This document shows positions 16,573 to 26,035 of a stretch of DNA of 64,000 nt, one piece after another; position 1 is the first letter of the stretch, and each line of letters opens with the position of its first letter. The notes under the pieces are model-generated. The model saw only the letters and a program-made list of their open reading frames with translations. It had not been told where the DNA came from and ran no database searches. Made by a program: the position numbers and the translations under genes. The DNA comes from a bacterium (GTDB taxonomy: Bacteria > JAJVIF01): contig JAJVIF010000001.1 in assembly GCA_022072165.1 (NCBI GenBank), forward strand, positions 248,001-312,000, written 5' to 3'.

Positions 16573-17664
16573 TTATGCCTGCGGACTCACGAAGAGCAGC
16601 AGGTACTCGTGTGATGGGATGCCCTGATTGGTATGCACGGCCACGAGAGCCATCGGTCGGCCATCGGGGGACGCTACGGGCACCTGGGGGATTACCTGAC
16701 ACTGCCCGGGGGCGAGTCCGTTGAGGACTCCGATCAGCTGGCCACCCAGCTCCTGGTTATGCAGCGCCTGCAACAGGTGAACGCTGGCGATCGCTTCGAG
16801 GTCGGGGCGCAGCAGAATCCGCGCCGCAGGGCTCCAGCCCTGCACCCGAAAGCTGTTGTCCATGGCGATCAAAGGATCGGTGAAGCCCCGGTCCGATGTG
16901 GTGGTTTCCTTCACGGCCCGCATGGCTTCCAGCGCCATCTGGGCTTCGTGCACTTTCATCCGCCAGGCATTCGCTGTCCGATCCTTCACCAGCTCAGATC
17001 CCAGACGAATCGAGTGCACGACATCCACCAGTTCCGGAAAGCCGGAGGGAATGGGGATATCCTCGGTCTGGCCGCTGAAGAAGAGGTCCAGATCATCTTT
17101 GAGGGTAGACAAAGTGCTGGAGACCCGTTGCTGGGTCACGTTGCGGACGACCAGCATCGTTGCGATACCGCCGACCGCCCCCACCATGACCGCAGTCAGC
17201 AGGGCATCGGCCCCCATCATGGCTCCGACGATCCCGGAGACCACACCGGTGGTGATCGCGCTGAACGCCGCGACGGTCGCGAGGGTGGCTTTCCAGTCGG
17301 TCTTCACCTCAGCGCGCGCCGTCAGCTTCTGCCTGATGTCCTGGGCTTGCTGAGCGGAGATCGGCGAAGCGGAGACCTCCACGACCGACTCCGGCCAGCT
17401 GAAGAGCCCCTCCATGTTGCCGAAGCGGACCACATCGCCATGCTTCAGCCGGTGATTTGCGATCCGGAGATTGTTGACAAAGGTCCCGTTGGAAGACTGG
17501 TTGTCCTTCAGCTCGATGACATCCCGGCTGACTTCCAGCGTGGCATGAGCGCGGGAAAGCGACCGGTCAGAGATGACGATGTCGCAGGTGTCCTGCCGCC
17601 CAATGGTGGTGGTTCCCCGATTCAGGGTCCAGGACTGGCTGCCGACGGTGAGAGTAGGGGGCAT
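16573..17664 (-). CDS. FHA-domain membrane protein (first of pair)
   Basis: 363 residues. The N-terminal FHA domain (about 5-90) has TIGRQDTCDIVISDRSLSR, RAHA and the diagnostic NQSSNGTFVNN, a better match to the consensus than its neighbour. Two hydrophobic segments at about 130-180 (a Gly/Ala-rich GVVSGIVGAMMGADALL) suggest a hairpin membrane anchor. The C-terminal part, about 190-363, has no family I recognise. It starts 24 bases after the tadC stop and so belongs to the Tad run. An FHA protein near Tad genes is known in several lineages; two membrane ones plus a kinase are less usual. Confidence 0.82.
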   Translation of the reverse strand: MPPTLTVGSQSWTLNRGTTTIGRQDTCDIVISDRSLSRAHATLEVSRDVIELKDNQSSNGTFVNNLRIANHRLKHGDVVRFGNMEGLFSWPESVVEVSASPISAQQAQDIRQKLTARAEVKTDWKATLATVAAFSAITTGVVSGIVGAMMGADALLTAVMVGAVGGIATMLVVRNVTQQRVSSTLSTLKDDLDLFFSGQTEDIPIPSGFPELVDVVHSIRLGSELVKDRTANAWRMKVHEAQMALEAMRAVKETTTSDRGFTDPLIAMDNSFRVQGWSPAARILLRPDLEAIASVHLLQALHNQELGGQLIGVLNGLAPGQCQVIPQVPVASPDGRPMALVAVHTNQGIPSHEYLLLFVSPQA

Positions 17665-17688
17665 GACGGACTGCTACGGCCTCCGGGG

Positions 17689-18627
17689 CTAGAAGATGTT
17701 GACCGGGTTCCGGATGAAGTCCACTGCCACCGGTCCGATGGCGACCATAAAGATCGCCGGAAAGATGAACAGAAACATCGGAATCAGGACCTTGTTGGAG
17801 GCTTCGGCACCGAGGCGCTCCGCTTTCTGGAACCGTGCCAGCCGGAGCATGTCTGCCTGCGTTCGAAGCACCGGACCCACCGACGCTCCCATTTCGATCG
17901 CCTGGACCAGCACGCTCACGAAGGAGTTCATCTCCATGAGGTTGATGCGCTCCGCCATGTTCTTCATCGCTTCAATGCGGCTCGCGCCGAGCCGCATGTC
18001 GCTGATCATGGTCTGCAGTTCATCCCGGAGCGGGCTCTTGGGCAGGGTATCGGTCAGTTTGATAATGGCTGCCGAGAGATCGAGGCCAGCCTCCACGAGG
18101 AGGACCAGCATGTCGAGCATGTCGGGCAGGGCTTTGAGGATCTTATGCGACCGCTGCTTCGCCAACTCGTAAATCCAGAAGTCGGTGCCGAACCACCCAA
18201 AGACCGCACCGATGATCCAGTAGACGAAGTTTGGTTTACCGACGAAGTTTCCCAGCGCTGGACCCATCACAAAGGGGAGGACCAGCGTCAGGAAGACTTT
18301 CATGCCGAAGAATTCCAGCGCGGTGAGATTGCTCTTGAGTCCGGACCGGCGGATTGTGGCATTGACCGCCGCGATGCTCTCTTCCTGAATGTACGGCTTG
18401 ATCCAGACGATGACCGGTGGAAGCAGTGGCTTGATGTACTTCAGCAGCAGCGAGTCCGGCTCGCTCTCCTCATAGGTCTCGCCTTTGGTGAAGCCGAGCT
18501 CCTGGCTCCGCTTGGCGGTCTGCTCCACGAAACCGAGATACGCAAAGATGGCTGCCCCCACGGCGCAGGCCATGCTCAGTACGAGCGAGACCATCTCGAT
18601 CATCCCCCACATGTTGCTCAGGTCCAT
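17689..18627 (-). CDS. tadC: Tad pilus inner-membrane platform protein TadC
   Basis: 312 residues of the type II secretion F family. It has membrane segments at about 10-30, 110-130, 140-160 and 280-310. The cytoplasmic GspF domain includes DMLDMLVLLVEAGLDLSAAI and SVLVQAIEMGASVGPVLRTQ, hallmarks of TadB/TadC proteins. With TadB it forms the platform on which TadA drives pilin assembly. It lies 33 bases after tadB in the same direction, the conserved tadA-B-C order. Confidence 0.9.
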   Translation of the reverse strand: MDLSNMWGMIEMVSLVLSMACAVGAAIFAYLGFVEQTAKRSQELGFTKGETYEESEPDSLLLKYIKPLLPPVIVWIKPYIQEESIAAVNATIRRSGLKSNLTALEFFGMKVFLTLVLPFVMGPALGNFVGKPNFVYWIIGAVFGWFGTDFWIYELAKQRSHKILKALPDMLDMLVLLVEAGLDLSAAIIKLTDTLPKSPLRDELQTMISDMRLGASRIEAMKNMAERINLMEMNSFVSVLVQAIEMGASVGPVLRTQADMLRLARFQKAERLGAEASNKVLIPMFLFIFPAIFMVAIGPVAVDFIRNPVNIF

Positions 18628-18660
18628 GGTCTGCAGCCTCCGTCGCTGGAAGAAAGTCGG

Positions 18661-19560
18661 TTAGACATCGATGGCCACGATCTTTGACATCACCCAGTAG
18701 CCGAACCCGACGAACAGCAGGATCAGCACGATGATGCCCCAGCCGATGGGGTCGACAAAGAGGGGGAGGACGAACTCCCGACTGGTGGCGTAGAGCAGCG
18801 CCATGAAGACAAAGGGGAGGCCCGCCAGCATCTTGCCCTGGAACATCGCCTCAGCGGTGAGGGCCTTGATTTTCCCTTTCACCGCATTGCGTTCTTTGAT
18901 GACCTTCGCGATGGTTTCGAAAGACTCCGTGAGATTCCCACCGGCCTGCCGCAGGGTGGCGACCGTGGTCACCAGCATCTCGATTTCCTGCAGAGGCATA
19001 CGCTCGGCCAGATGCTGAAGCGCTTCTTCCGGAGTTGCGCCGACTTTGATCTCCTGAACCACCAGGAAGAACTCGTGGCTCGCCGGCTTCGCCATCTCCC
19101 GGGCGCAGATGTCCAGCGACTGCTGGAGGGTCAGCCCCGACTTCAGAGTGTTCGCCATCATGGTCAGGACATCCGGCAGCTGCTTTTCGAAGAGATCGAG
19201 TCGCATCTGAGTCTGCCGCGCCACCCAGACATTGGCGGCGATGTAGCCGAGTCCCCCTACGATCATGGCGACGAACGGATTCGGCTTGCCTGCCGCCCAG
19301 GTCAGGAGGAACATGCCGGCCACGACGCCCCAGAAAATCCGGGCCAGGATCTGGGCGCACTCTTCGATCGTCATATTGACGAACGAGGCTTCCATGATCC
19401 GTTGCATCCGGCTGGCATCAGCCGTAATGCGCCCCCGGCACAGGGAGGCCACGGGTTCGTAGGCGATCCAGATCGCCCAGAGGGTGAGTCCGAACCCGAT
19501 CAAAAGCACCGGCGCCAGGGCAGCGTTGACGATCCAGAGCTGGATGGCTTGCATGTTCAT
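18661..19560 (-). CDS. tadB: Tad pilus inner-membrane platform protein TadB
   Basis: 299 residues of the GspF/TadB family. Membrane segments lie at about 12-32, 75-95, 96-115, 240-262 and 270-292. The domain has QLPDVLTMMANTLKSGLTLQ, the shared TadB/TadC segment, and VTTVATLRQAGGNLTESFE. It starts 5 bases after the stop of the TadZ-TadA fusion gene, so expression is probably coupled. Partner of TadC in pilin export. Confidence 0.9.
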   Translation of the reverse strand: MNMQAIQLWIVNAALAPVLLIGFGLTLWAIWIAYEPVASLCRGRITADASRMQRIMEASFVNMTIEECAQILARIFWGVVAGMFLLTWAAGKPNPFVAMIVGGLGYIAANVWVARQTQMRLDLFEKQLPDVLTMMANTLKSGLTLQQSLDICAREMAKPASHEFFLVVQEIKVGATPEEALQHLAERMPLQEIEMLVTTVATLRQAGGNLTESFETIAKVIKERNAVKGKIKALTAEAMFQGKMLAGLPFVFMALLYATSREFVLPLFVDPIGWGIIVLILLFVGFGYWVMSKIVAIDV

Positions 19561-19565
19561 GGCGA

Positions 19566-21737
19566 CTACACCTGGTGGATGAAGATCTCCCGGTTCACCG
19601 GCAGACCCTTCTTCTGGAGTTCTTCGTAGAAGGTGGGAATGTTGCCGGTGGGAACGTGGTGTCCGATGACTTTGCCATCCGCGGTCATCCCGGTCTGCTT
19701 AAAGACGAAGATGTCCTGCATGGCGAAGACGTCGCTCTGGAACCCCGTGAGCTCGGTGATAGCGATGACCTTGCGACTCCCGTCGTTCAGCCGGGACTGC
19801 TGAATGACAATCTGAACCGCTGCCGCGATCTGCTCGCGGATCGCCCGGGACGGCAATTCCACCCCAGACATCAGACACATGGTTTCGAGGCGGGACATGG
19901 CGTCGCGAGGTGTGTTGGCGTGGATGGTGGTCAGTGAGCCATCGTGACCGGTGTTCATCGCCTGGAGCATGTCTACGGCTTCACCGGAGCGGCATTCTCC
20001 AACGACGATGCGGTCGGGGCGCATACGCAGGCAGTTCTTCACGAGGTCGCGAATCGTGATCTCGCCGGTCCCCTCGATACTCGGCGGACGGGTTTCCAGG
20101 CGGACCACGTGAGGTTGTCGCAGCTTGAGCTCCGCGACATCCTCGACCGTGATGATGCGCTCATCTTCCGGGATGAACGATGACAGCAGATTGAGCAGGG
20201 TAGTTTTCCCGGAGCCGGTACCACCAGACACGATGATGTTCTTGTGGCTCTTGACGCAGGCGTCCATGAACTGGGCCATCTGTTGCGTGAAGGCCCCGAA
20301 TCCGATGAGGTCCTGGACCGTGAGGGGGTCCTTGGAGAACTTACGGATGGTGATGTTCGACCCATCGATGGCGAGGGGAGGAATCACGGCGTTCACGCGG
20401 GAGCCGTCCTTGAGACGGGCGTCCACCAGCGGCATCTTCTCGTCGCAACGACGCCCGATCGGAGCGACAATACGGTCGATGATGTTGCGTAGCTGCTGCT
20501 CAGAGGTGAACCGGTAGTCCGTGAGGTAGACCTTCCCCTTGCGCTCGACATAGATCTTGTCGAAACGATTCACAAAGATTTCAGTCACCGTGTTGTCTGC
20601 GAGGGGCTCTTCGAGACACCCGAGTCCCAGGGCCTCTTTGAGGATTTCCTCGACTACCGCAACCCGGAATCGGGGGATCAGCTTGCGGCCATCCGGATCC
20701 TCGTCCACCAGTTCTGCGACCTTGGCGCGGGATTTCTGCTTGAGTTCCTCGGGGTCGCCCTCTTTGCCCTGGCGACGCATTTCCTCTTCCATTTCACGGA
20801 TGAACTTCCGATGGACCCGAACCCGCAGCTCGGTGGTGTCCGTCGCGCCCATCTCCATGGTGATGGAAGGATTCGAGGCGAAGAAAGAACCGCTGGCGCC
20901 GAGCGTCGAGCCCATGGTCGACTGGTCCGCTGCCGAGCCCCCTTTGACGACCTGCCGGATGCCGTGGTAATCACCCCGCTCCAGCTTGACCTGGTCGAAG
21001 GCGATGAGCTGCCCGAGACGGACCACCGCGATTGCGGCAGGTGACTGGGCGAACTGGTCGAGGATGGAACCTTCCTTCAGGACCAGCGTTTCGAGCTTGG
21101 AGTCGTACGGTATCTCCGCCCAGACCGGCCGCTCGAGTTCCACTTCCACTTTGCGGGGGTCCAATGGGAACCGGGCATCAGTCTTGTTCAGCACCAGCCG
21201 CATGTGGTGCTTCGGCAGCCCCATGCCTTCGAGGTACTCGAAGTACTTTTTGGACTGGAAGAGGCTGAGGCGATCCGGGAGGGAAAAGACGATGATGAGG
21301 CTCGCCCGATCAAGGAACTCCAGGGAATGCTCGTTCAGGTCGGTGCCGATGTCGACAAAGATGTAGTCCAGGTGCCGACGCATGATGTCGAGCGCTTTGC
21401 CGATTTTGTCTGGCGGAATCTTGTCCGGTCCCACTGGCCGCAGCGTCACCGGCAGGACCAGCAACCCGCTCGGCAGCAACGGCAGTCCGGCGATGAACTG
21501 ATCCGGAGTCGTTTTCTTCTCGATGGAGATGAGGTCGCGGATCTTGGTGTCGCCGAGCTTCCCGACATAGAAGAGGCTGTCCCCGGCGGTCGGCAGGTCG
21601 TAATCGACTAGCGCTACCTTCTGGTTGACATCCTTCGCAAACTGCTGCCCGAGGGCCGCAGCGATGGCGCTGATGCCGACCCCGCCCTTCGAGGAGCAGC
21701 AGATGACGATCTTGCCCTGTCGATGCAGTTCAGCCAT
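19566..21737 (-). CDS. TadZ-TadA fusion: CpaE-like ParA ATPase joined to CpaF secretion ATPase
   Basis: 723 residues. Residues 8-260 are a ParA/MinD-type CpaE (TadZ) domain: [51 protein letters not shown]. The signature lysine K17 is kept, but the P-loop lysine is I22. Residues 265-305 are a linker. Residues 305-723 are a complete TadA/Cpa[15 protein letters not shown], Walker [11 protein letters not shown] (504-513), [18 protein letters not shown] (574-590), [10 protein letters not shown]. TadZ localises the Tad machine and TadA is its motor, and the two are normally separate proteins. The linker frame is open throughout, with no sign of a frameshift. Start ATG has a weak GAGG upstream. Confidence 0.92.
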   Translation of the reverse strand: MAELHRQGKIVICCSSKGGVGISAIAAALGQQFAKDVNQKVALVDYDLPTAGDSLFYVGKLGDTKIRDLISIEKKTTPDQFIAGLPLLPSGLLVLPVTLRPVGPDKIPPDKIGKALDIMRRHLDYIFVDIGTDLNEHSLEFLDRASLIIVFSLPDRLSLFQSKKYFEYLEGMGLPKHHMRLVLNKTDARFPLDPRKVEVELERPVWAEIPYDSKLETLVLKEGSILDQFAQSPAAIAVVRLGQLIAFDQVKLERGDYHGIRQVVKGGSAADQSTMGSTLGASGSFFASNPSITMEMGATDTTELRVRVHRKFIREMEEEMRRQGKEGDPEELKQKSRAKVAELVDEDPDGRKLIPRFRVAVVEEILKEALGLGCLEEPLADNTVTEIFVNRFDKIYVERKGKVYLTDYRFTSEQQLRNIIDRIVAPIGRRCDEKMPLVDARLKDGSRVNAVIPPLAIDGSNITIRKFSKDPLTVQDLIGFGAFTQQMAQFMDACVKSHKNIIVSGGTGSGKTTLLNLLSSFIPEDERIITVEDVAELKLRQPHVVRLETRPPSIEGTGEITIRDLVKNCLRMRPDRIVVGECRSGEAVDMLQAMNTGHDGSLTTIHANTPRDAMSRLETMCLMSGVELPSRAIREQIAAAVQIVIQQSRLNDGSRKVIAITELTGFQSDVFAMQDIFVFKQTGMTADGKVIGHHVPTGNIPTFYEELQKKGLPVNREIFIHQV

Positions 21738-21790
21738 GACCAGCGAGCCTCAGGCAGAGAGAAATGCAGCGCGATGCCGTAAGGACGAAG

Positions 21791-22645
21791 CTATCGGGGC
21801 ATCCCGCCCTGCATGAACGGGTTGTAGGCCTGGCTCTTGAGCATGAGCATGGCGTCCGTCTCCAGCACGTTCTCGTCCTGAATTGGGCTGAGAACGACGC
21901 TCCCTTCGTTCGGATCGTAGGGGCCCGGTCGGAGGCTGGCGCTGAGGGTGCCGGCGTTGCGGACATGGATCAGTTTCTGGGCATTCGCTGGATCGACCGC
22001 CAGTGTCAGTGTGGATGGCTTCGAGAACTGCTCACTTGCCGCCAGCGGATTCCGGGCGAGCTCCTCAGAGAGCCCGATGCCAGCATCCTTGCCTACTGCG
22101 AGGACTTCCACGTTCTGCAGCATGGTCTGGGTGTAGAGCCCCTGAATCGGCATCCCGGTGGCGGTCTTCCCCGCCTGGACCTGGAAGTTTCCGACGATGT
22201 CGACCCGGTCGCCCGGTCGGATCAGACCTGCCACCCCGGTTTCATCGGTGACGCTGATGGTCACGGCCCGCATACCCTGTGGAATCTTGCGGCTGAAGGC
22301 GTCTTCCAGATTTTCCGCCACCATCGCCTGGTTGATGATCGCGCCTTCGGGAATCGCGGTCTTGGTGACATGCAGAATCACCTGATTCAGCAGGTACGCC
22401 TTCCCGCCCTCGCTGAGGTCACGACCGGGAAGCGACAGCATGTTGCCGGTGGCGACCCGGGCATCGACGCGATGGACTTCCACCGACTCCGGACTGATGA
22501 CTTTGAAGGATCCGACCCCTTCCGTTGCCCGGATCACCCAGGCGAACTCTCCGGACTCGTACTGCTGCTTCACCGACTGGATGTAGGTGAAGTTGAAGAG
22601 AACCACCGCGATGGCGAGTGCGACGGCGATGATGATCTTGGTCAT
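21791..22645 (-). CDS. cpaB: Flp pilus assembly protein CpaB (RcpC)
   Basis: 284 residues with an N-terminal membrane segment (TKIIIAVALAIAVVLFNFT). About residues 50-120 form an SAF-type domain, followed by the conserved CpaB core MRAVTISVTDETGVAGLIRPGDRVDIVG and LTLAVDPANAQKLIHVRNAG. CpaB sits in the periplasm and usually helps stabilise the secretin; no secretin gene is in this window. It is followed after 53 bases by the fused TadZ-TadA gene. The ATG has a weak TTAAGGGA upstream. Confidence 0.9.
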   Translation of the reverse strand: MTKIIIAVALAIAVVLFNFTYIQSVKQQYESGEFAWVIRATEGVGSFKVISPESVEVHRVDARVATGNMLSLPGRDLSEGGKAYLLNQVILHVTKTAIPEGAIINQAMVAENLEDAFSRKIPQGMRAVTISVTDETGVAGLIRPGDRVDIVGNFQVQAGKTATGMPIQGLYTQTMLQNVEVLAVGKDAGIGLSEELARNPLAASEQFSKPSTLTLAVDPANAQKLIHVRNAGTLSASLRPGPYDPNEGSVVLSPIQDENVLETDAMLMLKSQAYNPFMQGGMPR

Positions 22646-22803
22646 GTCCCTTAAGTCTCCTGGTCAGCGTACTGAAGAACCGGAGTCGGAGCCTCCGGTG
22701 CCCATCCTCCCGAAGCCAGCACCACGACGCACCGTCGGCTGACTTTCAGGGGGATTGAGTCGTAGTGGGGCGAGAGTGTACTCCACCCCATCGAAGCCCG
22801 CGA

Positions 22804-23751
22804 TTAGCAGCCCAGCGAATTCATCTGAGCCTGAGTCTGGGCGATGGCGGCGACGGCTTCGTTGTAGTCGGCCTGGGCTTGAGCGGCCGATGAGTACCCG
22901 TACTCGTAGCCATCCTTGTCGATGTAGTCATCTTCCCGGCACGCGTAGTACTGGGCAGGGTACGCCGGCACCAGGTCCGCCGGGTCGGGATCATCCTCGC
23001 CAGGAGGATTCACCATGAAGTAGAGGTCTTCGCCGGGGCCCTGGTCGTTCTTGTGGTAGTACAGGGGCTGCCCGGCCAGGGTCATCTGCGTCCAGACCGC
23101 AGGACTCCGGCAGGCATTGGCGCGATTGCGGTAGTCCACCTGCTCGGCCAGCATGTCCGCCATGTCGCCGCAGGCTTCTTCTTTGGCATCCTGCTGGGCC
23201 TGATCCGCCTGATTCTGGGCGTTAGCCGCCTGATTGGCCATGCCGCCGGTGTTCATCGCTCCACTCATCGCCATATCCGAGGCATCGTAAGGGTGGAGTC
23301 CGGAAAAGCTGGCGGATGACCAGGGGAAGTCAATGTACTGATACCCCAACCCGATGAGGCCGATGGCCGGATCCCAGACTTCCCACCAGTCCGCCTGCGA
23401 CCCGCCGGCGATCCAGTACTCACCATCGCCCCCCATATGGAGGTCCCCCGGTGGATCCCAGTTGCGTCGCTGGCCGCCTCCCAGATACGGGCGCCAGACC
23501 TGCAGGATCCAGGGATCCGCTTCCATGTCATCCCGCCCCAGCTTGTCATCGGTATCGTCCGTATGGTCCGCCTGATAAGCCTCTTTAAAGGCCCGGGCGT
23601 AGCCCTTGGTGATGCCGAAGTAGACTTCATTGGCCAGCATGTAGAACTGGACGAAGGCCAGGGTCATAAAGAGGATCGGCCCGATGGAGAAGAAGAACTC
23701 GATCGCGTTCGACCCGCGGGAAGCTCGTTGCAGCCTGGTGATGCGCTTCAT
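22804..23751 (-). CDS. TadE-like minor pilin, large form
   Basis: 315 residues. The start, MKRITRLQRASRG then SNAIEFFFSIG, fits a prepilin leader with a Glu at mature position 5, followed by one hydrophobic helix. About 280 residues follow outside the membrane, acidic and Trp/Tyr/Asp-rich, with a Gln/Ala segment (MANQAANAQNQADQAQQDAK) and five cysteines. Typical TadE proteins have 130-200 residues, so this one carries a large extra exported part of unknown role. It lies 33 bases after the TadG-like gene. The 158-base gap to cpaB contains a CCGGAG/CTCCGG hairpin and a TACACT box. Confidence 0.7.
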   Translation of the reverse strand: MKRITRLQRASRGSNAIEFFFSIGPILFMTLAFVQFYMLANEVYFGITKGYARAFKEAYQADHTDDTDDKLGRDDMEADPWILQVWRPYLGGGQRRNWDPPGDLHMGGDGEYWIAGGSQADWWEVWDPAIGLIGLGYQYIDFPWSSASFSGLHPYDASDMAMSGAMNTGGMANQAANAQNQADQAQQDAKEEACGDMADMLAEQVDYRNRANACRSPAVWTQMTLAGQPLYYHKNDQGPGEDLYFMVNPPGEDDPDPADLVPAYPAQYYACREDDYIDKDGYEYGYSSAAQAQADYNEAVAAIAQTQAQMNSLGC

Positions 23752-23784
23752 AACGAACCGTCCTTTCCCTGCCGGAGGCGGAGC

Positions 23785-24870
23785 TTAGTGAATGACACCG
23801 CCCCAGAGGGAGGGAAGCATGGAGTTGTCGCGGTACCACTGCGGTCCAAAGAGGTAGAAGTGCAGGATGAAGTCGGTGGATGTAGGGCAGAGACGAGCCC
23901 GGTACTTGGGCAGAAACCCCTCGCCACCGTCGTCGCCACTTGCAAGCCCTGCCAGGGCTGACATCTTGGCCACGCTTTCCATGTCGTCGTGATCATCCGG
24001 ACCGCGGGTGCCGCCGAAAGCCTTCGCGCTACCCACCGCGGTCACCGGTGGAATCTTGTAGACGTTGGGCATGAACATCGCCCGTGTCTCCGGGAGCTGA
24101 ATCACCCAGTAGAACCGGAGCTCCTCGTTCTTGTTAGTGTTTTTGACCCATAGGGGGGGGCTGGCGTTCTTCTGGCCGATGCCGCAGGGAATCACCCAGC
24201 ACCAGATGATGTAGTTCATGTCGAAGTCACCCTGGATCGCTGTCCCCCAGAAAGGCAGCAGACGGCTGTCAGCGGTCAGGGCCGGGACAGGAAGGCCGGC
24301 TGCGGGGATCTGGACAATCAGCGGATCCACCGAGAGCCGGCCCAGGGGACCGAACTCCTTGCACCAGTAGTTGCCCCCGTAGGACTTGATACTGCTGGAA
24401 CCGACGTTGTCGACGTTGAAGAAGTACTTGATGTTGTGCTCGGCGTTTTCCTTCGCCTTGGAGTAGGCGAGGCCGGCGTAGCCAATGTTCTGGAAGTCCG
24501 CGAGGAGACGGAAAATCTGGATGACCGACTCGAAGACCCCGGCGATAGCGTTCGGAAACGCCTCGTGGGGCCAAAGGTGGGCCGGACCCAGCCCCCAGGT
24601 ACCCACCGTCCAGTAGGTGGCATACAGCCCGCCGATGATGCGATTGGTCTTGGTGAGAGCGTTCAGGCCCTTCGCCTGGTAGGTCGCACCAGTAAAAGCC
24701 GCCGCATCGCAGATCATCTGGGCTTCGATCTTGCGGGTGATGGCCTGTGAGACATTCACGAACATCCCGGCCGTGTAGATCATCGTGATGAGAAAGAAAA
24801 AGCTCATCACAGCGATTTGCCCGCGACGGGCGCGGTAACGGAGGGTGCGCAGGGCGTGGGAAACGGTCAT
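23785..24870 (-). CDS. TadG-like protein of the pilus locus
   Basis: 361 residues from ATG 24870; longer starts are possible. The N-terminus has a basic stretch and RARRG followed by QIAVMSFFFLITMIYTAGM, the Tad-type hydrophobic helix, and then ITRKIEAQMICDAAAFTGAT, which is the pattern of TadG/Flp-pilus accessory proteins. Mature position 5 is Met rather than Glu, so it may not be processed like a pilin. The remaining 300 exported residues have no recognisable von Willebrand domain, unlike many TadG proteins. It starts the core run and has a sigma-54-like motif 46 bases upstream. Confidence 0.72.
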   Translation of the reverse strand: MTVSHALRTLRYRARRGQIAVMSFFFLITMIYTAGMFVNVSQAITRKIEAQMICDAAAFTGATYQAKGLNALTKTNRIIGGLYATYWTVGTWGLGPAHLWPHEAFPNAIAGVFESVIQIFRLLADFQNIGYAGLAYSKAKENAEHNIKYFFNVDNVGSSSIKSYGGNYWCKEFGPLGRLSVDPLIVQIPAAGLPVPALTADSRLLPFWGTAIQGDFDMNYIIWCWVIPCGIGQKNASPPLWVKNTNKNEELRFYWVIQLPETRAMFMPNVYKIPPVTAVGSAKAFGGTRGPDDHDDMESVAKMSALAGLASGDDGGEGFLPKYRARLCPTSTDFILHFYLFGPQWYRDNSMLPSLWGGVIH

Positions 24871-24916
24871 GGCTCTGTCACTTCCGTAGACGGGATGTGG
24901 CTGCAACTCCAGGTAG

Positions 24917-24932
24917 ACACCCGGCGTGCCAT
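24917..24932 (-). promoter_or_regulatory. Sigma-54-like motif ahead of the TadG-like gene
   Basis: Minus strand ATGGCAC-GCCGG-GTGT, ending 46 bases before ATG 24870 and followed by CTA as at the pilin 1 site. Spacing GG-N10-GT. Confidence 0.45.
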
Positions 24933-25032
24933 GTTGGCTTCAGCGGGACAAAAGCCGGGGAGTGAGCAGCTGATGAGTAGGCTAGCACGATCATGCCCTG
25001 TTGTCCTCATTCAGAGGGCGCTAAACGCAGAA

Positions 25033-25050
25033 GCACCCAACAGTGGGTGC
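25033..25050 (-). terminator. Hairpin after the small TadE-like gene
   Basis: Arms GCACCCA and TGGGTGC (7 bp) with a 4-base loop, 37 bases after the stop at 25088. TTCTGCGTTT follows on the minus strand. Confidence 0.55.
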
Positions 25051-25087
25051 CTCTGTGCGGACGGAAGCATCCTGGATTTCGCGGGAC

Positions 25088-25690
25088 TCAGAACATGCCC
25101 GAGATGGAGTTCCAGTAGCCCATGAGGGTGCCGATAGTTGCCGCCAGGGCCTGGTACCCGCCGTAGTCATCGACATCGTTGTCAGTGTCGTCGCTCTCTT
25201 TTTCGTCCTGAGAACAACGGGGTGTATAAGCCCAGGAATTCACCGTGATGGTGTAGGGATAGTTCCCCGCCCCGGCGAAGGGGTACGCCATCCGGATGAG
25301 CCCCGCCCAGCGCTGGGGGTAGCGGTCGGTCACCAGGACCCCGGGGCCGCCATTGGCGAGCCGGTTGGAAATCTGGTTGTTCTTGTGCTCGAACGTTGTC
25401 CAGTAGTTCAGGTACCGGTTTTCGATCCCGAAGTTGCGGTAGAACGTCCGGACATACCCCACCCAGTCATCACCTTTACTGTCGGTCGGCTGCGCCATGT
25501 GCGCCCGGGCCGCCAGGAAGGCGTAATAGTTGACGCAAATCTGCCGGTTGGTGGTGAGGATCACCTGAATGGAGGTCATCGTGAGGGCGAGCCACATGAT
25601 GAAGAAGAACCAGAACTCCACCAGGACGCTGCCCCGTTGGCGACGCGCCAGCCAGGCTCGGGATACGGGCACAGGAAGCATGGTGGTCAC
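25088..25690 (-). CDS. TadE-like minor pilin
   Basis: 200 residues. A basic leader ending in ARRQRG is followed by SVLVEFWFFFIMWLALTMTS, with Glu at mature position 5, which fits class III prepilins of the TadE type. The exported part is about 160 residues, aromatic-rich, with an acidic C-terminal stretch (DEKESDDTDNDVDDYGGY). Its start lies 12 bases after the stop of pilin 4, so the two are in one operon, with a hairpin downstream. Role: probably a minor pilin or assembly factor. Confidence 0.75.
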   Translation of the reverse strand: MTTMLPVPVSRAWLARRQRGSVLVEFWFFFIMWLALTMTSIQVILTTNRQICVNYYAFLAARAHMAQPTDSKGDDWVGYVRTFYRNFGIENRYLNYWTTFEHKNNQISNRLANGGPGVLVTDRYPQRWAGLIRMAYPFAGAGNYPYTITVNSWAYTPRCSQDEKESDDTDNDVDDYGGYQALAATIGTLMGYWNSISGMF

Positions 25691-25702
25691 CTCCGGACGA
25701 TC

Positions 25703-25891
25703 CTAGTTGGGGAACTGGGAAAAGATCTGATTAAACCGGGTCAGCGTGGCCCGGATCAGGGGGGGCGTATAGGCCCGCAGTGACCACGCCAGTACTCCCG
25801 TAAGCAGGATGGTGAGCATGGCGTACTCGAGCATGGTCGCGCCGCGACGCTGGCGTCGGGCCATCAACAGGTGATAACCAGGGCCAGTCAT
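25703..25891 (-). CDS. Flp-type pilin 4
   Basis: 62 residues. The leader ends in RRQRRG, and the mature part starts ATMLEYAMLTILLTG, matching the Flp class III cut site with Glu5-Tyr6 and a hydrophobic helix. AAAGGAG lies 7 bases before the ATG. It is transcribed with the TadE-like gene, downstream of the pilin 3 terminator. Confidence 0.82.
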   Translation of the reverse strand: MTGPGYHLLMARRQRRGATMLEYAMLTILLTGVLAWSLRAYTPPLIRATLTRFNQIFSQFPN

Positions 25892-25947
25892 GCGTCGCTC
25901 CTTTCCCGGATACGGTCGTGGTCACAGGATGTCACAGGCGCAGGGCT

Positions 25948-25987
25948 AAAAAGATGTCCCGGCGTCCGGCGAGGATGCCGGGACATC
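25948..25987 (-). terminator. Rho-independent terminator after pilin 3
   Basis: Arms GATGTCCCGGC and GCCGGGACATC (11 bp, 13-base loop) followed on the minus strand by TTTTT (25952-25948). The best terminator in the window, 48 bases after the pilin 3 stop. Confidence 0.88.
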
Positions 25988-26035
25988 GATGATGCTGTCA
26001 GGTCAGTGGCGAGGTGAGGTAAGCCGGTCCAACCC

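Noticed and set aside
16633-18687. Plus-strand open frame of 684 codons across the FHA and TadC genes
   Set aside because: It is antisense to recognisable minus-strand genes, has biased His/Arg/Asp composition and matches no domain. Long antisense frames are common in high-GC DNA.
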